NCBI GenBank assembly: GCA_030434875.1
Contig: JAUISW010000002.1
Span: 28,993-92,992, forward strand
DNA: 64,000 nucleotides
Direction: 5' to 3'
From: Lachnospiraceae bacterium C1.1
GTDB lineage: Bacteria > Bacillota > Clostridia > Lachnospirales > Lachnospiraceae
In this document: positions 1 to 8,356 of the stretch, piece after piece
How positions within the stretch are numbered: the stretch's first letter is position 1
Layout of the letters: each line of letters begins with the position of its first letter
Notes under the pieces: generated by a model
The model's input: only the letters and a program-made list of their open reading frames with translations
What the model was told of the DNA's origin: nothing
The model's database searches: none
Program-made: the position numbers and the translations under genes

Positions 1-28
1 TTTATATTTACAGTAACCGAAAGAAAAA

Positions 29-89
29 AAAATAAAATTATAGCCATTTTGTTCAGAATATATGAATATGATGGCTATAATTTTATTTT
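29..89 (-). terminator. Terminator of the symporter gene
   Basis: A 19-bp inverted repeat (arms 29-47 and 71-89, core ATAGCCAT/ATGGCTAT) has A/T-rich flanks. It lies 20 bp past the stop of the leftward symporter gene and gives a U-rich tail on the minus strand. The arms match perfectly. Confidence 0.8.
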
Positions 90-108
90 GTTAAAGATAT
101 AAGATTTA

Positions 109-1044
109 TTAAAGATCTGAATTATTTTTATTGCGTAAGATATTTGCCAGTATCGCTCCGGATATGTTGTGCCATACGGAGAAGATCGCTCCGGGTACGG
201 TAGCCGTTACCAGAGTAGGGAAAGCTGTTCCGGCAAGAGCTGTTGCAAGTCCGGAATTTTGCATTCCAATTTCTACTGAAAGAGCTTTAGTTTTTTCAAT
301 AGGAAGTTTTAGGATCTGACCTAAAAGGAAGCCGGCAATATAGCCAAGGATATTATGAATTATCACAACAATAAAAACGATGGCTCCTGTAGTTCTGATC
401 CTTTCGGAATTATGTGACACGACAGATGCTACGATCAGGCTTATCGCAGCTACTGAAACGAGCGGAAGAGCACTGACAGCTCTGGCGGTATATTTACTGA
501 AGAAAAAATTGATCATGAGCCCCAATGCAATTGGAATTATAACTACCTTTATAATTGATAAAAACATGGAAACTATATCAACTGTAACGCTTGTTCTAAG
601 CAGAAGCCAGGTGATTAGCGGTGTAAGAAAAGGCGCAAGGAGAGTATTTATACTGGTCATTCCTACAGAAAGAGCAACATCTCCTTTGCTTAGGAATGTG
701 ATCACATTGCTGGAAGTACCACCCGGACATGTTCCGACCAGGATCACTCCGGCCATTAAAGCTTCATTCAGACCAAAAATTTTGCAAAGAATAAAAGCCA
801 GGATCGGCATGATCGTAAACTGGGCCAAACATCCAACTGCTATATCACGGGGGCGTTTGAGAACTGTCAGAAAGTCACTGCTTTTAAGAGTTAGACCCAT
901 TCCGAACATTACAAGCATTAGTAAATAATTGATCCAGGATGTCTGAACCCATAGACATGTTTCAGGCAGAAAGAAAGCAAGTGCTGCAATTGCAAGTATG
1001 ATAACTGCCATGTATTTTCCGATAAATTCACTTATTTTAACCAT
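109..1044 (-). CDS. Bile acid:sodium symporter family (BASS) transporter
   Basis: This 311-residue membrane protein has about nine or ten hydrophobic segments across its length. The family-typical stretch VGTCPGGTSSNVIT sits near residue 100-115 and a second conserved region, GMQNSGLATALA, near residue 260. Both match the bacterial BASS family, Na+-coupled carriers of bile acids, pantoate or other organic anions; the substrate cannot be read from sequence. The start at 1044 has a GGGGAGG site nine bases upstream. It lies downstream of the TetR gene on the same strand, but a strong hairpin at 1099-1138 separates them, so it probably has its own promoter. Confidence 0.88.
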   Translation of the reverse strand: MVKISEFIGKYMAVIILAIAALAFFLPETCLWVQTSWINYLLMLVMFGMGLTLKSSDFLTVLKRPRDIAVGCLAQFTIMPILAFILCKIFGLNEALMAGVILVGTCPGGTSSNVITFLSKGDVALSVGMTSINTLLAPFLTPLITWLLLRTSVTVDIVSMFLSIIKVVIIPIALGLMINFFFSKYTARAVSALPLVSVAAISLIVASVVSHNSERIRTTGAIVFIVVIIHNILGYIAGFLLGQILKLPIEKTKALSVEIGMQNSGLATALAGTAFPTLVTATVPGAIFSVWHNISGAILANILRNKNNSDL

Positions 1045-1098
1045 TTAGTTATTCCTCCCCTTTTTATTATTATATTCTCGATATAATTTAATTCAATA

Positions 1099-1138
1099 AG
1101 AAAAGACACATCACTGTTTCGTAGTGATATGTCTTTTT
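1099..1138. terminator. Terminator hairpin after the TetR gene
   Basis: Near-perfect arms of about 16 bases (AAAAAGACA..CATCACT against AGTGATATGTCTTTTT) enclose a six-base loop. The hairpin directly follows the TetR stop. T-runs on both sides let it work in either direction. Confidence 0.8.
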
Positions 1139-1139
1139 C

Positions 1140-1691
1140 TCAAGAAAGATATTCGCCGCTGAATAGCATATATATAGCGTCTTCTAATTGCTGACAGCTT
1201 ATATCAGATCTGTTTTTTACATAGTGTTTTGCGATCGTAGTGAGACCGGATGCTATAAAGTCGTTAGCCAGATCGGATTCCTTAAAATCGCAGGAACTAA
1301 TATCAGAATCTTTATTTCTGCAGCAGTTAAAACTGGAATAGAGTGAGTCCTGCATCATATATATAATATTATTTTTTACAAGCAGATCTATGAAATCACC
1401 TTTTTGAACTATAAAAGAAGAAAATCCCTTGCTGAGTTCTTTTAATGTGGGACGACCGCAGCAATTACATTCTTCACTGGGATTAAAGGAATATTCTTTT
1501 GAAAGTATAAATGAAACTATATTTTCCTTTGAAGAGAAGAGTGAATAAAATGTCTGGCGGGATACACCGGATTTTTTGCATATTTCACTTGCAGTAATTT
1601 TTGAATATTCTTTTTCTTTTAGAAGTTCATAAAAGCCTTCCGCAATATTTTTTTGTGAACATAGGGCGGTTTTATTAGATCCTTGATACAT
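1140..1691 (-). CDS. TetR/AcrR family regulator, Cys-rich
   Basis: The 183-residue protein has an N-terminal TetR helix-turn-helix (about residues 12-65; SEICKKSGVSRQTFYSLFSS is the recognition region). The C-terminal ligand domain is not recognisable. It is unusually cysteine-rich for this family: a CxCC group near residues 76-79, a CC pair near 123 and further single cysteines, which might mean metal or redox sensing (inference). Upstream is a perfect 7-bp-arm palindrome at 1726-1741 that overlaps promoter-like hexamers on both strands, a likely self-regulatory operator. The gene diverges from lon and is followed by the symporter, either of which could be a target. Confidence 0.85.
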   Translation of the reverse strand: MYQGSNKTALCSQKNIAEGFYELLKEKEYSKITASEICKKSGVSRQTFYSLFSSKENIVSFILSKEYSFNPSEECNCCGRPTLKELSKGFSSFIVQKGDFIDLLVKNNIIYMMQDSLYSSFNCCRNKDSDISSCDFKESDLANDFIASGLTTIAKHYVKNRSDISCQQLEDAIYMLFSGEYLS

Positions 1692-1725
1692 ATATCTGCT
1701 CCATAAATAAAAAAATTAAAATAAG

Positions 1726-1755
1726 ATTGACAAGTGTCAATGTTGGTGTTAATAT
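1726..1755. promoter_or_regulatory. Palindromic operator overlapping a lon-ward promoter
   Basis: The palindrome ATTGACA-AG-TGTCAAT (1726-1741) lies 35 bp upstream of the TetR start. On the plus strand its left half supplies TTGACA (1727-1732), followed after 17 bp by TAATAT (1750-1755), a good sigma-70-type promoter pointing to lon. Its right half supplies TTGACA on the minus strand. The arrangement suits a TetR operator controlling both directions. The binding protein is inferred. Confidence 0.55.
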
Positions 1756-1829
1756 CTATATATATCTTAGACAATTGTAAAGGTTTTGTAAAGCGTTCAA
1801 TTTTGATCAGCTTTTTTTTTACAGAGGCA

Positions 1830-1856
1830 TTAGCACTCGACAACAACGAGTGATAA
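1830..1856 (+). promoter_or_regulatory. CIRCE element (HrcA operator) in the lon leader
   Basis: TTAGCACTC, nine bases, then GAGTGATAA differs from the CIRCE consensus TTAGCACTC-N9-GAGTGCTAA at one position. It lies 22 bp before the lon start codon and just upstream of the ribosome binding site. CIRCE is the operator of the heat-shock repressor HrcA, so lon is predicted to be derepressed by heat with groESL and dnaK. Confidence 0.9.
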
Positions 1857-1878
1857 CAAAAGGACAGGGAGGAAAGCT

Positions 1879-4176
1879 ATGGTAGTAGTTCCGGTATACA
1901 ATAAACAGCTTATTGCTGAGGGTAATCTTTATTTTCAGACTGAAGAATTTAAGAACCTTGGCGGCAGGGCCGTTCAGGGAGAAAAAGTTGTTCTCCTTCA
2001 GAATAAAAAATGGCAGAAAAGAAACGAAATAACGGAAGATAATTTTTATCCTATAGGTGTTTCCGGTATCATAAGTGAAATAGATTCTGATGGATATATT
2101 GTAGTAAAGGTTAACAATAGGGTAAACCTGGATGAAATATCTGTTGATTCAATGCACAATATTGAATTAAGTATTTCACGCAGACCGGATACAGAGCTGA
2201 TAGATCCTGACAGAGAAAATATTGTTCTTACCAAGCTTAAGGAAGAAGCTAAAGAACTGGCATCGAGATTTCAGTATGCAGGATTTTTCAGTAAATTTAT
2301 TGACAGCATGAAAAATGTAGGTGAGCTTACAGCAGCTCTTTCTTACTGGATGAAGAACAGCAATGATGATAAATATAATATGCTGGCAGAAGATAGTGCT
2401 GTCAGACGTATGGAGTTAATGGAAAAGGCTGTTATTGAATTTATTGAGGTTGCTAAAGTTACTACAGATGCAGCATCTGCACAGGAGCAGGAATATAAGG
2501 ATATGTATCGTGAATCTGCGATTAAAAAGCAGATCGAATACCTGCAGAAAGAATTGGAAGAGATGCATCCTGAGAATCTTACGGATATTCAGAAATTTGA
2601 AAAGAAGATTTCTGAATCCGGAATGAATGAAGATGCAGAAAAGGAAGCAAGAAAGGTCTTAAATAGGCTTAAGCAGGAAGGAAAGAACAGTCCGGAGACC
2701 GGAATCCTTTATGATTATCTTGATTTTGTGACAGGACTTTCCTGGAAAAAACAGGAGGCAGAATTTATTGATCTTTCAGAAGCTGAGAAGATTCTTGATG
2801 ATGAGCATTATGGTCTTGAAAAAGTAAAAAAACGTGTTATACAGCAGATTGCAGTAATGAACTTAAAAAGGAAGCAGTCAGGTTCAATACTTCTTTTCGT
2901 AGGTGCACCGGGAACCGGTAAGACAAGTATAGGAAAGAGCATTGCGAAGAGTCTTGGAAGGGAATATGTACGCGTTAGCCTTGGAGGAATCAGGGATGAA
3001 GCAGATATAAGAGGACACCGTCGTACATATATTGGAGCTATGCCGGGAAGAATAATGGATGCCATAAATAAATCCGGAGTAACTAATCCTGTTATGGTGC
3101 TTGATGAAATAGACAAGCTTTCGCAGTCTTATAACGGAGATCCGGCAAGCGCACTCCTGGAGGTTCTCGATCCGGAGCAGAATAATACATTTACCGATCA
3201 TTATATGAATGTTCCTTATGATCTTTCGGATGTAATGTTTATATGTACCGCAAATAGTATAGATACAATACCGGAACCATTGTTGAACAGAATGGAAGTA
3301 ATCAACTTTACCGGCTATACTCCGGATGAAAAACTTAAGATTGCCAGAAAGCATCTTTTGCCGAAATCAATGGCTGCTATGGGAATTTCAGATGATATGC
3401 TGGAAGTTCCGGATTCGGTTTTGGAAACAATTATTGAAGAATATACAAGAGAGGCTGGTGTAAGAGGTCTGAGAAAGAGAATTGATTCTCTATGTCGTGG
3501 AGCTGCAGTGCTGCTTTCAAAGGAAAATGGGCAGAAGGTGACTATCAGTAAAGAACAGCTTAGAAATGAACTTGATATGAGACCGGTACATAGAGAGGCT
3601 GTGCCTGAAAAACAAAAAGCAGGTGTTGTAACAGGTCTGGCCTGGACAGCTGTTGGCGGAGAAATATTGTACATCGAAACATTATTTACCAAGGGTAAGG
3701 GCAATATTATAATTACCGGTAAACTTGGTGATGTTATGAAAGAATCAGCCCGCATAGCTGTAAGTCTTGTGAAATCTATTTTCCCGGATAAAGCATCTTT
3801 ATTTGAAGAAAATGATCTTCACATACATGTTCCCGATGGGGCTGTTCCCAAGGATGGTCCATCTGCAGGAATAACAATGACGACAGCAATAGCTTCACTT
3901 GTAACCGGAAATGATGTTGATCCTAAGATAGCAATGACAGGCGAGGTTTCTCTCAGAGGTCTCGTAATGCCGATAGGAGGACTTCCGGAAAAACTTATGG
4001 CAGCAATGAGAAGCGGAGTTAAAACTGTATTTATCCCTTCTGAAAATGAGCAGGATCTGATTGATGTTGCAGATGAGGTAAAAGAAAATCTTGAGATAAT
4101 TCCGGTTAAAGATGTGGCAGAGGTCTTGGAAAGAACAGCTGTCTTATCAAAAGAATGTCTTAAATTTGCCGTATAA
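1879..4176 (+). CDS. lon: ATP-dependent protease Lon (LonA type)
   Basis: This 765-residue protein is the soluble homo-oligomeric AAA+ protease that degrades misfolded and regulatory proteins. It has an N-terminal substrate domain (to about 200), a coiled helical part, and an AAA+ module with Walker A GAPGTGKT (342-349) and Walker B VMVLDEID. The C-terminal protease domain carries catalytic Ser662 in DGPSAG and Lys705, 43 residues later as in E. coli Lon. The start has a GGGAGGAAA site. The N-terminal domain begins abruptly and is shorter than in E. coli Lon. A CIRCE operator stands directly upstream and a terminator follows at 4206-4249, so it is a single-gene heat-shock unit. Confidence 0.97.
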   Translation: MVVVPVYNKQLIAEGNLYFQTEEFKNLGGRAVQGEKVVLLQNKKWQKRNEITEDNFYPIGVSGIISEIDSDGYIVVKVNNRVNLDEISVDSMHNIELSISRRPDTELIDPDRENIVLTKLKEEAKELASRFQYAGFFSKFIDSMKNVGELTAALSYWMKNSNDDKYNMLAEDSAVRRMELMEKAVIEFIEVAKVTTDAASAQEQEYKDMYRESAIKKQIEYLQKELEEMHPENLTDIQKFEKKISESGMNEDAEKEARKVLNRLKQEGKNSPETGILYDYLDFVTGLSWKKQEAEFIDLSEAEKILDDEHYGLEKVKKRVIQQIAVMNLKRKQSGSILLFVGAPGTGKTSIGKSIAKSLGREYVRVSLGGIRDEADIRGHRRTYIGAMPGRIMDAINKSGVTNPVMVLDEIDKLSQSYNGDPASALLEVLDPEQNNTFTDHYMNVPYDLSDVMFICTANSIDTIPEPLLNRMEVINFTGYTPDEKLKIARKHLLPKSMAAMGISDDMLEVPDSVLETIIEEYTREAGVRGLRKRIDSLCRGAAVLLSKENGQKVTISKEQLRNELDMRPVHREAVPEKQKAGVVTGLAWTAVGGEILYIETLFTKGKGNIIITGKLGDVMKESARIAVSLVKSIFPDKASLFEENDLHIHVPDGAVPKDGPSAGITMTTAIASLVTGNDVDPKIAMTGEVSLRGLVMPIGGLPEKLMAAMRSGVKTVFIPSENEQDLIDVADEVKENLEIIPVKDVAEVLERTAVLSKECLKFAV

Positions 4177-4205
4177 GGATTTATTATAAGTCAATTTTTA
4201 ATTAT

Positions 4206-4249
4206 AAAAAAAGCAGGAATTCAGAAGTATATCTGGAGCCCTGCTTTTT
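4206..4249 (+). terminator. Terminator after lon
   Basis: AAAAAGCAGG and CCTGCTTTTT form a ten-base stem around a 22-base loop, 30 bp past the lon stop, with a T-run at the end. Confidence 0.85.
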
Positions 4250-4336
4250 AAATTTATATATAAATTAATTGCCTGCAAGCAAATATTGTTGTACAATTTC
4301 TACAAAAGAAGTCTCAATAAAGGGAGGGAAAAGCTT

Positions 4337-5776
4337 ATGATGAAGTATTTACAAAAGATAGGAAAATCTTTGATGCTTCCTGTTGCATGTCTTCCTGCTG
4401 CAGGTGTTCTTTATGGTATTGGATACTGGATCGACCCGACAGGATGGGGAGCGAATAGTATTGTTGCTGCCTTTTGCATCAAGGCTGCTTCAGCTATTAT
4501 CGATCAGATCCCAATTTTGTTTGCGATTGGTGTTTCTGTTGGAATGGCAAAGGACAAAGATGGAACATCAGGACTTGCCGGACTCGTTTCGTTTTTGATG
4601 ATAACAACACTTCTTTCAACAGGAGCAGTTGCAATGTATACAGGTGTTGAGGCTGATGCCGTTCCTGCCGCTTTTGGAAAAATCCAAAATGCATTTATAG
4701 GTATATTGGCAGGTATCATTGGTTCATCGTGTTATAATAAATTCAAAGATACACAGCTTCCTGACTGGCTTGCATTTTTCAGTGGTAAGAGATGTGTTGC
4801 TATAATCACATCTATCGTTTCTATTTTCGTTTCGGCAGTTTTATTTTTTGTATGGCCGCTTATTTATAACCTCCTTGTAATGTTTGGAGAGTCTATAGTA
4901 GGTCTTGGACCTATAGGCGCAGGTATTTATCTTATGCTCAATCGGGCACTTATTCCATTTGGACTGCATCATGCACTTAATGCTGTATTCTGGTTTGATA
5001 CGGCCGGTATTAATGATCTCGGAAATTTCTGGGCAGGAACCGGTACGCTTGGAACAACAGGCATGTATATGACAGGATTTTTCCCGATAATGATGTTTGG
5101 ATTGCCTGCTGGAGCACTTGCAATGTATCATACGGCAAAGACTACACGTAAAAAGGTGACAGCCAGCCTTTTGTTAGCAGGAGCACTTGCTTCTTTCTTT
5201 ACAGGTATAACAGAGCCATTGGAATTTTCTTTTATGTTTCTTGCACCGGGGCTTTATATAATTCATGCCGTACTCACCGGTATATCTGCAGTTGTATGTA
5301 CGCTTCTTCCGGTGCGCTGCGGATTTAATTTCAGTGCGGGTCTTGTTGATTATATCTTAAGCTTTAAGGCTCCTATGGCACAAAACCCGATCCTTATGAT
5401 TCCTATAGGACTGGTATTTGCTTTGATTTACTATTTCCTCTTTAAGGCAGTTATCCTTAAATTTGATTTAAAGACTCCGGGTCGTGAGGATGACGATACA
5501 GAAGAGGCAGAATTGAATATAAAGCTTGCAGACAGTAATTATTCAAAGATGGCTGAAATAATCCTTTCAGGACTTGGAGGAAAAGAGAACTTAAAGGAAT
5601 ACGATTATTGTGCTACAAGAGTAAGAGTTGAGGTTGCTGATTATACTCTTGTCGATGAAAAGAAAATTAAATCTGCCGGTGTTCCCGGAGTAATTAGACC
5701 ATCAAAAACATCCGTACAGGTAATAGTTGGGCCTAAGGTTCAATTTGTCTATGATGAAATAAAGAAAATGATCTAA
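4337..5776 (+). CDS. PTS GlcNAc/glucose-family transporter, fused IIC-IIB
   Basis: About 479 residues from the chosen ATG, eight bases after GGGAGGG; an ATG at 4286 lacks a binding site. The N-terminal IIC domain (to about 380) has about ten membrane segments and the family stretch GITEPLEFSFMF. The C-terminal IIB domain (about 400-479) has the phospho-accepting Cys425 in the sequence DYCATRVRV. The protein imports and phosphorylates the sugar. Because nagB and nagA follow at once, N-acetylglucosamine is the likely substrate (a NagE-type permease). No IIA domain is fused, so it must borrow phosphate from a separate EIIA encoded elsewhere. Confidence 0.92.
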   Translation: MMKYLQKIGKSLMLPVACLPAAGVLYGIGYWIDPTGWGANSIVAAFCIKAASAIIDQIPILFAIGVSVGMAKDKDGTSGLAGLVSFLMITTLLSTGAVAMYTGVEADAVPAAFGKIQNAFIGILAGIIGSSCYNKFKDTQLPDWLAFFSGKRCVAIITSIVSIFVSAVLFFVWPLIYNLLVMFGESIVGLGPIGAGIYLMLNRALIPFGLHHALNAVFWFDTAGINDLGNFWAGTGTLGTTGMYMTGFFPIMMFGLPAGALAMYHTAKTTRKKVTASLLLAGALASFFTGITEPLEFSFMFLAPGLYIIHAVLTGISAVVCTLLPVRCGFNFSAGLVDYILSFKAPMAQNPILMIPIGLVFALIYYFLFKAVILKFDLKTPGREDDDTEEAELNIKLADSNYSKMAEIILSGLGGKENLKEYDYCATRVRVEVADYTLVDEKKIKSAGVPGVIRPSKTSVQVIVGPKVQFVYDEIKKMI

Positions 5777-5809
5777 TTTGGAATATGGCTTAGAATTTGG
5801 AGATAATTT

Positions 5810-6577
5810 ATGCAAATTTATGTAACTAAAGATTATTTAGAAATGAGCAGAAAAGCGGCTAATATTATTTCTGCACAGATAATACTAAAACCGGATTCAA
5901 TATTGGGACTTGCTACCGGGTCATCACCCATAGGTGCGTATGATCAGCTTGTAGACTGGTATAAAAAGGGAGATTTGGATTTTTCTCGGGTAACTACGGT
6001 AAATTTAGATGAGTATAAAGGGCTGGGTATGGAAAACCATCAAAGCTATTGCTATTTTATGTATGAGCATCTTTTTAGTAAGGTAAATATAGACCCTGCC
6101 AATACTCACCTGCCGGATGGAAAAAACGATGATCCGGATGATGCATGTTCTAAATATAATGATCTTTTATCAAATCTTGGCAGACAGGATTTACAGCTGC
6201 TTGGACTGGGGCGTAATGGACACATTGGATTTAATGAACCAGACAATATTTTTGATAAAGATGTTCATTGCGTATCATTGACAAACAGCACAATAGAAGC
6301 CAATAAGCGATTTTTCGAGGCCGGTGAAGAGGTGCCCTCTTATGCCTATACAATGGGGATCAGATCGATATTAAGAGCAAAAAAGATTCTTGTCATAGCG
6401 TCAGGTGAGGATAAAGCTGATGCTGTAAATAAGGCATTTTTCGGACCTGTGACACCGCTTTTGCCGGCATCGATCCTGCAGCTTCATAATGATGTTACGC
6501 TTGTTGTAGATGAAGCTGCTTTTAAAAATTGCAATAATGAGGTATTTTCGGATGAACTACAAATTTACAGGCGCTAA
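5810..6577 (+). CDS. nagB: Glucosamine-6-phosphate deaminase
   Basis: The 255-residue enzyme converts glucosamine-6-P to fructose-6-P and ammonia, the second cytoplasmic step of GlcNAc use. Conserved elements are LATGSSP for phosphate binding near residue 35, NLDEY with the catalytic Asp near 67, and RNGHIGFNEP with the ring-opening His near 137. Asn replaces the E. coli Asp before Gly-His, as in other Firmicutes. It starts 33 bp after the transporter, and its end overlaps nagA by 26 bp, so the two are translationally coupled. Confidence 0.95.
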   Translation: MQIYVTKDYLEMSRKAANIISAQIILKPDSILGLATGSSPIGAYDQLVDWYKKGDLDFSRVTTVNLDEYKGLGMENHQSYCYFMYEHLFSKVNIDPANTHLPDGKNDDPDDACSKYNDLLSNLGRQDLQLLGLGRNGHIGFNEPDNIFDKDVHCVSLTNSTIEANKRFFEAGEEVPSYAYTMGIRSILRAKKILVIASGEDKADAVNKAFFGPVTPLLPASILQLHNDVTLVVDEAAFKNCNNEVFSDELQIYRR

Positions 6578-7682
6578 AGTCTTTGGCACTGATTACAAAT
6601 TTTCTGACAGGGATATTTATGTTTCAAACAGTTTTTTTTCTGATTCCTTAAATGAATATGAAGAATTAAAGTTTGATGGCCTGTATCTCATTCCCGGGCT
6701 GACAGACATTCATTTTCATGGTTGTATGGGACATGATTTTTGCGAAGGAAAAACAGAAACCATAGCTATTATGGCAAAATATGAAGAGTCACAGGGAATT
6801 ACAAGCATCTGTCCCGCAACCATGACTTATTCAGAAGAAATTTTAAAAGAAATAATGAAGGCTGCAGCAGAATATCAAACTGATGAAGGCGCAGAACTGG
6901 TTGGGATAAATATGGAGGGTCCTTTTATTTCATATGAGAAAAAAGGTGCCCAGAATCCGGCATATATTCAGAAACCCGATATTGAAATGTTCAGGCGTCT
7001 CCAGAAAGAAGCGTCAGGTTTAATAAAACTTATTGCACTTGCACCTGAAGTTGAAGGAGCAGATGATTTTATCTCTGAACTAAAAAATGAAGTTGTCATT
7101 TCACTGGCACACACAAATGCAGACTACGATAGAGCGATCCAGGTTTTTAATGAGGGAATTAATCATGTAACACATCTTTATAATGCGATGCGTCCATTAA
7201 ATCATCGGGATCCAAACCCGTATTTTGCAGCAGCTGATTGTGACAATGTTGAGGTAGAGATCATAGCTGATGGCATACATGTACACCCGGCCGTAGTAAG
7301 AAATACTTTAAGGACTTTAGGGGATGACAGAGTAATATTTATCAGTGATACTATGGAAGCTGTCGGTATGAAAGATGGAAAATATCAACTTGGAGGTCAG
7401 GCTGTAAATAAAAAGGGAAATCTGGCAACTCTTGAAGATGGGACAATAGCAGGAAGCGCTACAAATCTTATGGACTGTATGAAGACTGCCGTTAAAAAAA
7501 TGAATATTCCACTTGAGACAGCTGTAAAATGTGCAGCTGTAAATCCGGCCAGGTCAATCGGGATATATGACAGATACGGAAGTCTGGAGAAAGGAAAGAT
7601 AGCTAACGCTGTTGCACTGGATGAGGATCTTAATATAAAGATGGTGATCAATCGTGGTAAAATAGTAATAAATAACATATAA
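6552..7682 (+). CDS. nagA: N-acetylglucosamine-6-phosphate deacetylase
   Basis: The 376-residue enzyme removes acetate from GlcNAc-6-P, feeding nagB. The amidohydrolase barrel shows HFHG near residue 52, the metal ligand Glu in NMEGPF near 120, His in LAHTNAD and HVTHLYNAM, and the catalytic Asp in ISDTMEAVG near 265. I chose ATG 6552, ten bases after TGAGG and inside the end of nagB; upstream ATGs at 6510 and 6537 are possible but lack a binding site. At 376 residues it matches E. coli NagA (382). Deaminase before deacetylase, after the PTS permease, is a compact GlcNAc operon. Confidence 0.95.
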   Translation: MNYKFTGAKVFGTDYKFSDRDIYVSNSFFSDSLNEYEELKFDGLYLIPGLTDIHFHGCMGHDFCEGKTETIAIMAKYEESQGITSICPATMTYSEEILKEIMKAAAEYQTDEGAELVGINMEGPFISYEKKGAQNPAYIQKPDIEMFRRLQKEASGLIKLIALAPEVEGADDFISELKNEVVISLAHTNADYDRAIQVFNEGINHVTHLYNAMRPLNHRDPNPYFAAADCDNVEVEIIADGIHVHPAVVRNTLRTLGDDRVIFISDTMEAVGMKDGKYQLGGQAVNKKGNLATLEDGTIAGSATNLMDCMKTAVKKMNIPLETAVKCAAVNPARSIGIYDRYGSLEKGKIANAVALDEDLNIKMVINRGKIVINNI

Positions 7683-7706
7683 GATATATCTTTGAAAGGA
7701 GATTTT

Positions 7707-8345
7707 ATGAATGCAGAGAATATAGATGTATTTACTCAGAATAGTATCAGGATCAGAACTGATGACAAGAAAATTTATATTGATCCGTTTCAGATGAAGG
7801 AATCTCCTTCAGATGCAGATTTTATACTGATAACACATGATCATTATGACCATTTTTCGCCTGAGGATATTGAAAAGGTTGCAAATGGTAAATCAGTGTT
7901 GGTCGTACCGGAAAAAATGGCTGAAAAGGCAGAAGAGGTTAAAAAGCTGGTAGGTAAAATTGTAACAGTAAGGGCAGATAATTCATATGATATTGATGGA
8001 CTGTCATTCGAAACAATTCCGGCTTATAATCTCTTAAAGCCTTTTCATTCAAAATCTGCGGGATGGATTGGCTACATCTTAAATCTTGACGGGAAACGTA
8101 TCTATATTGCCGGAGATACGGATGCTACAAAGGAAGCAAAATCTGTAAAATGTGATATTGCACTTGTACCGATCGGAGGTACATATACAATGGATCCGAA
8201 AAAAGCAGCCGAACTTATAAATATAATACGACCGGAAACAGCGATACCGGTCCATTATGGAACTATAGTCGGAAATCCGAAGGATGCAGATAAGTTTATA
8301 GAATATGTTGATAATTCTATAAATGTAGAGATCAAGATAAAATGA
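7707..8345 (+). CDS. Metallo-beta-lactamase-fold hydrolase
   Basis: The 212-residue protein belongs to the MBL superfamily. Its metal motif is THDHYDH near residue 48, with AGDTDAT near 138 and a late His in PVHYGT near 186. The set resembles UPF0173-like hydrolases; the substrate is unknown. ATG 7707 is preceded by AAGGAG; a TTG at 7692 is the alternative. It lies 24 bp after nagA, possibly read through from the nag operon, and its stop overlaps the ribosome binding site of the GTPase gene, suggesting co-expression. Confidence 0.85.
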   Translation: MNAENIDVFTQNSIRIRTDDKKIYIDPFQMKESPSDADFILITHDHYDHFSPEDIEKVANGKSVLVVPEKMAEKAEEVKKLVGKIVTVRADNSYDIDGLSFETIPAYNLLKPFHSKSAGWIGYILNLDGKRIYIAGDTDATKEAKSVKCDIALVPIGGTYTMDPKKAAELINIIRPETAIPVHYGTIVGNPKDADKFIEYVDNSINVEIKIK

Positions 8346-8356
8346 GGAGAATTACT

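Noticed and set aside
380..928. Long plus-strand frame opposite the symporter gene
   Set aside because: It has no start site and mirrors the codons of a clear membrane protein on the other strand.
5810..6577. Asn in place of the E. coli catalytic Asp in NagB as a sign of inactivity
   Set aside because: The same RNGH/QNGH form is normal in Firmicutes NagB.
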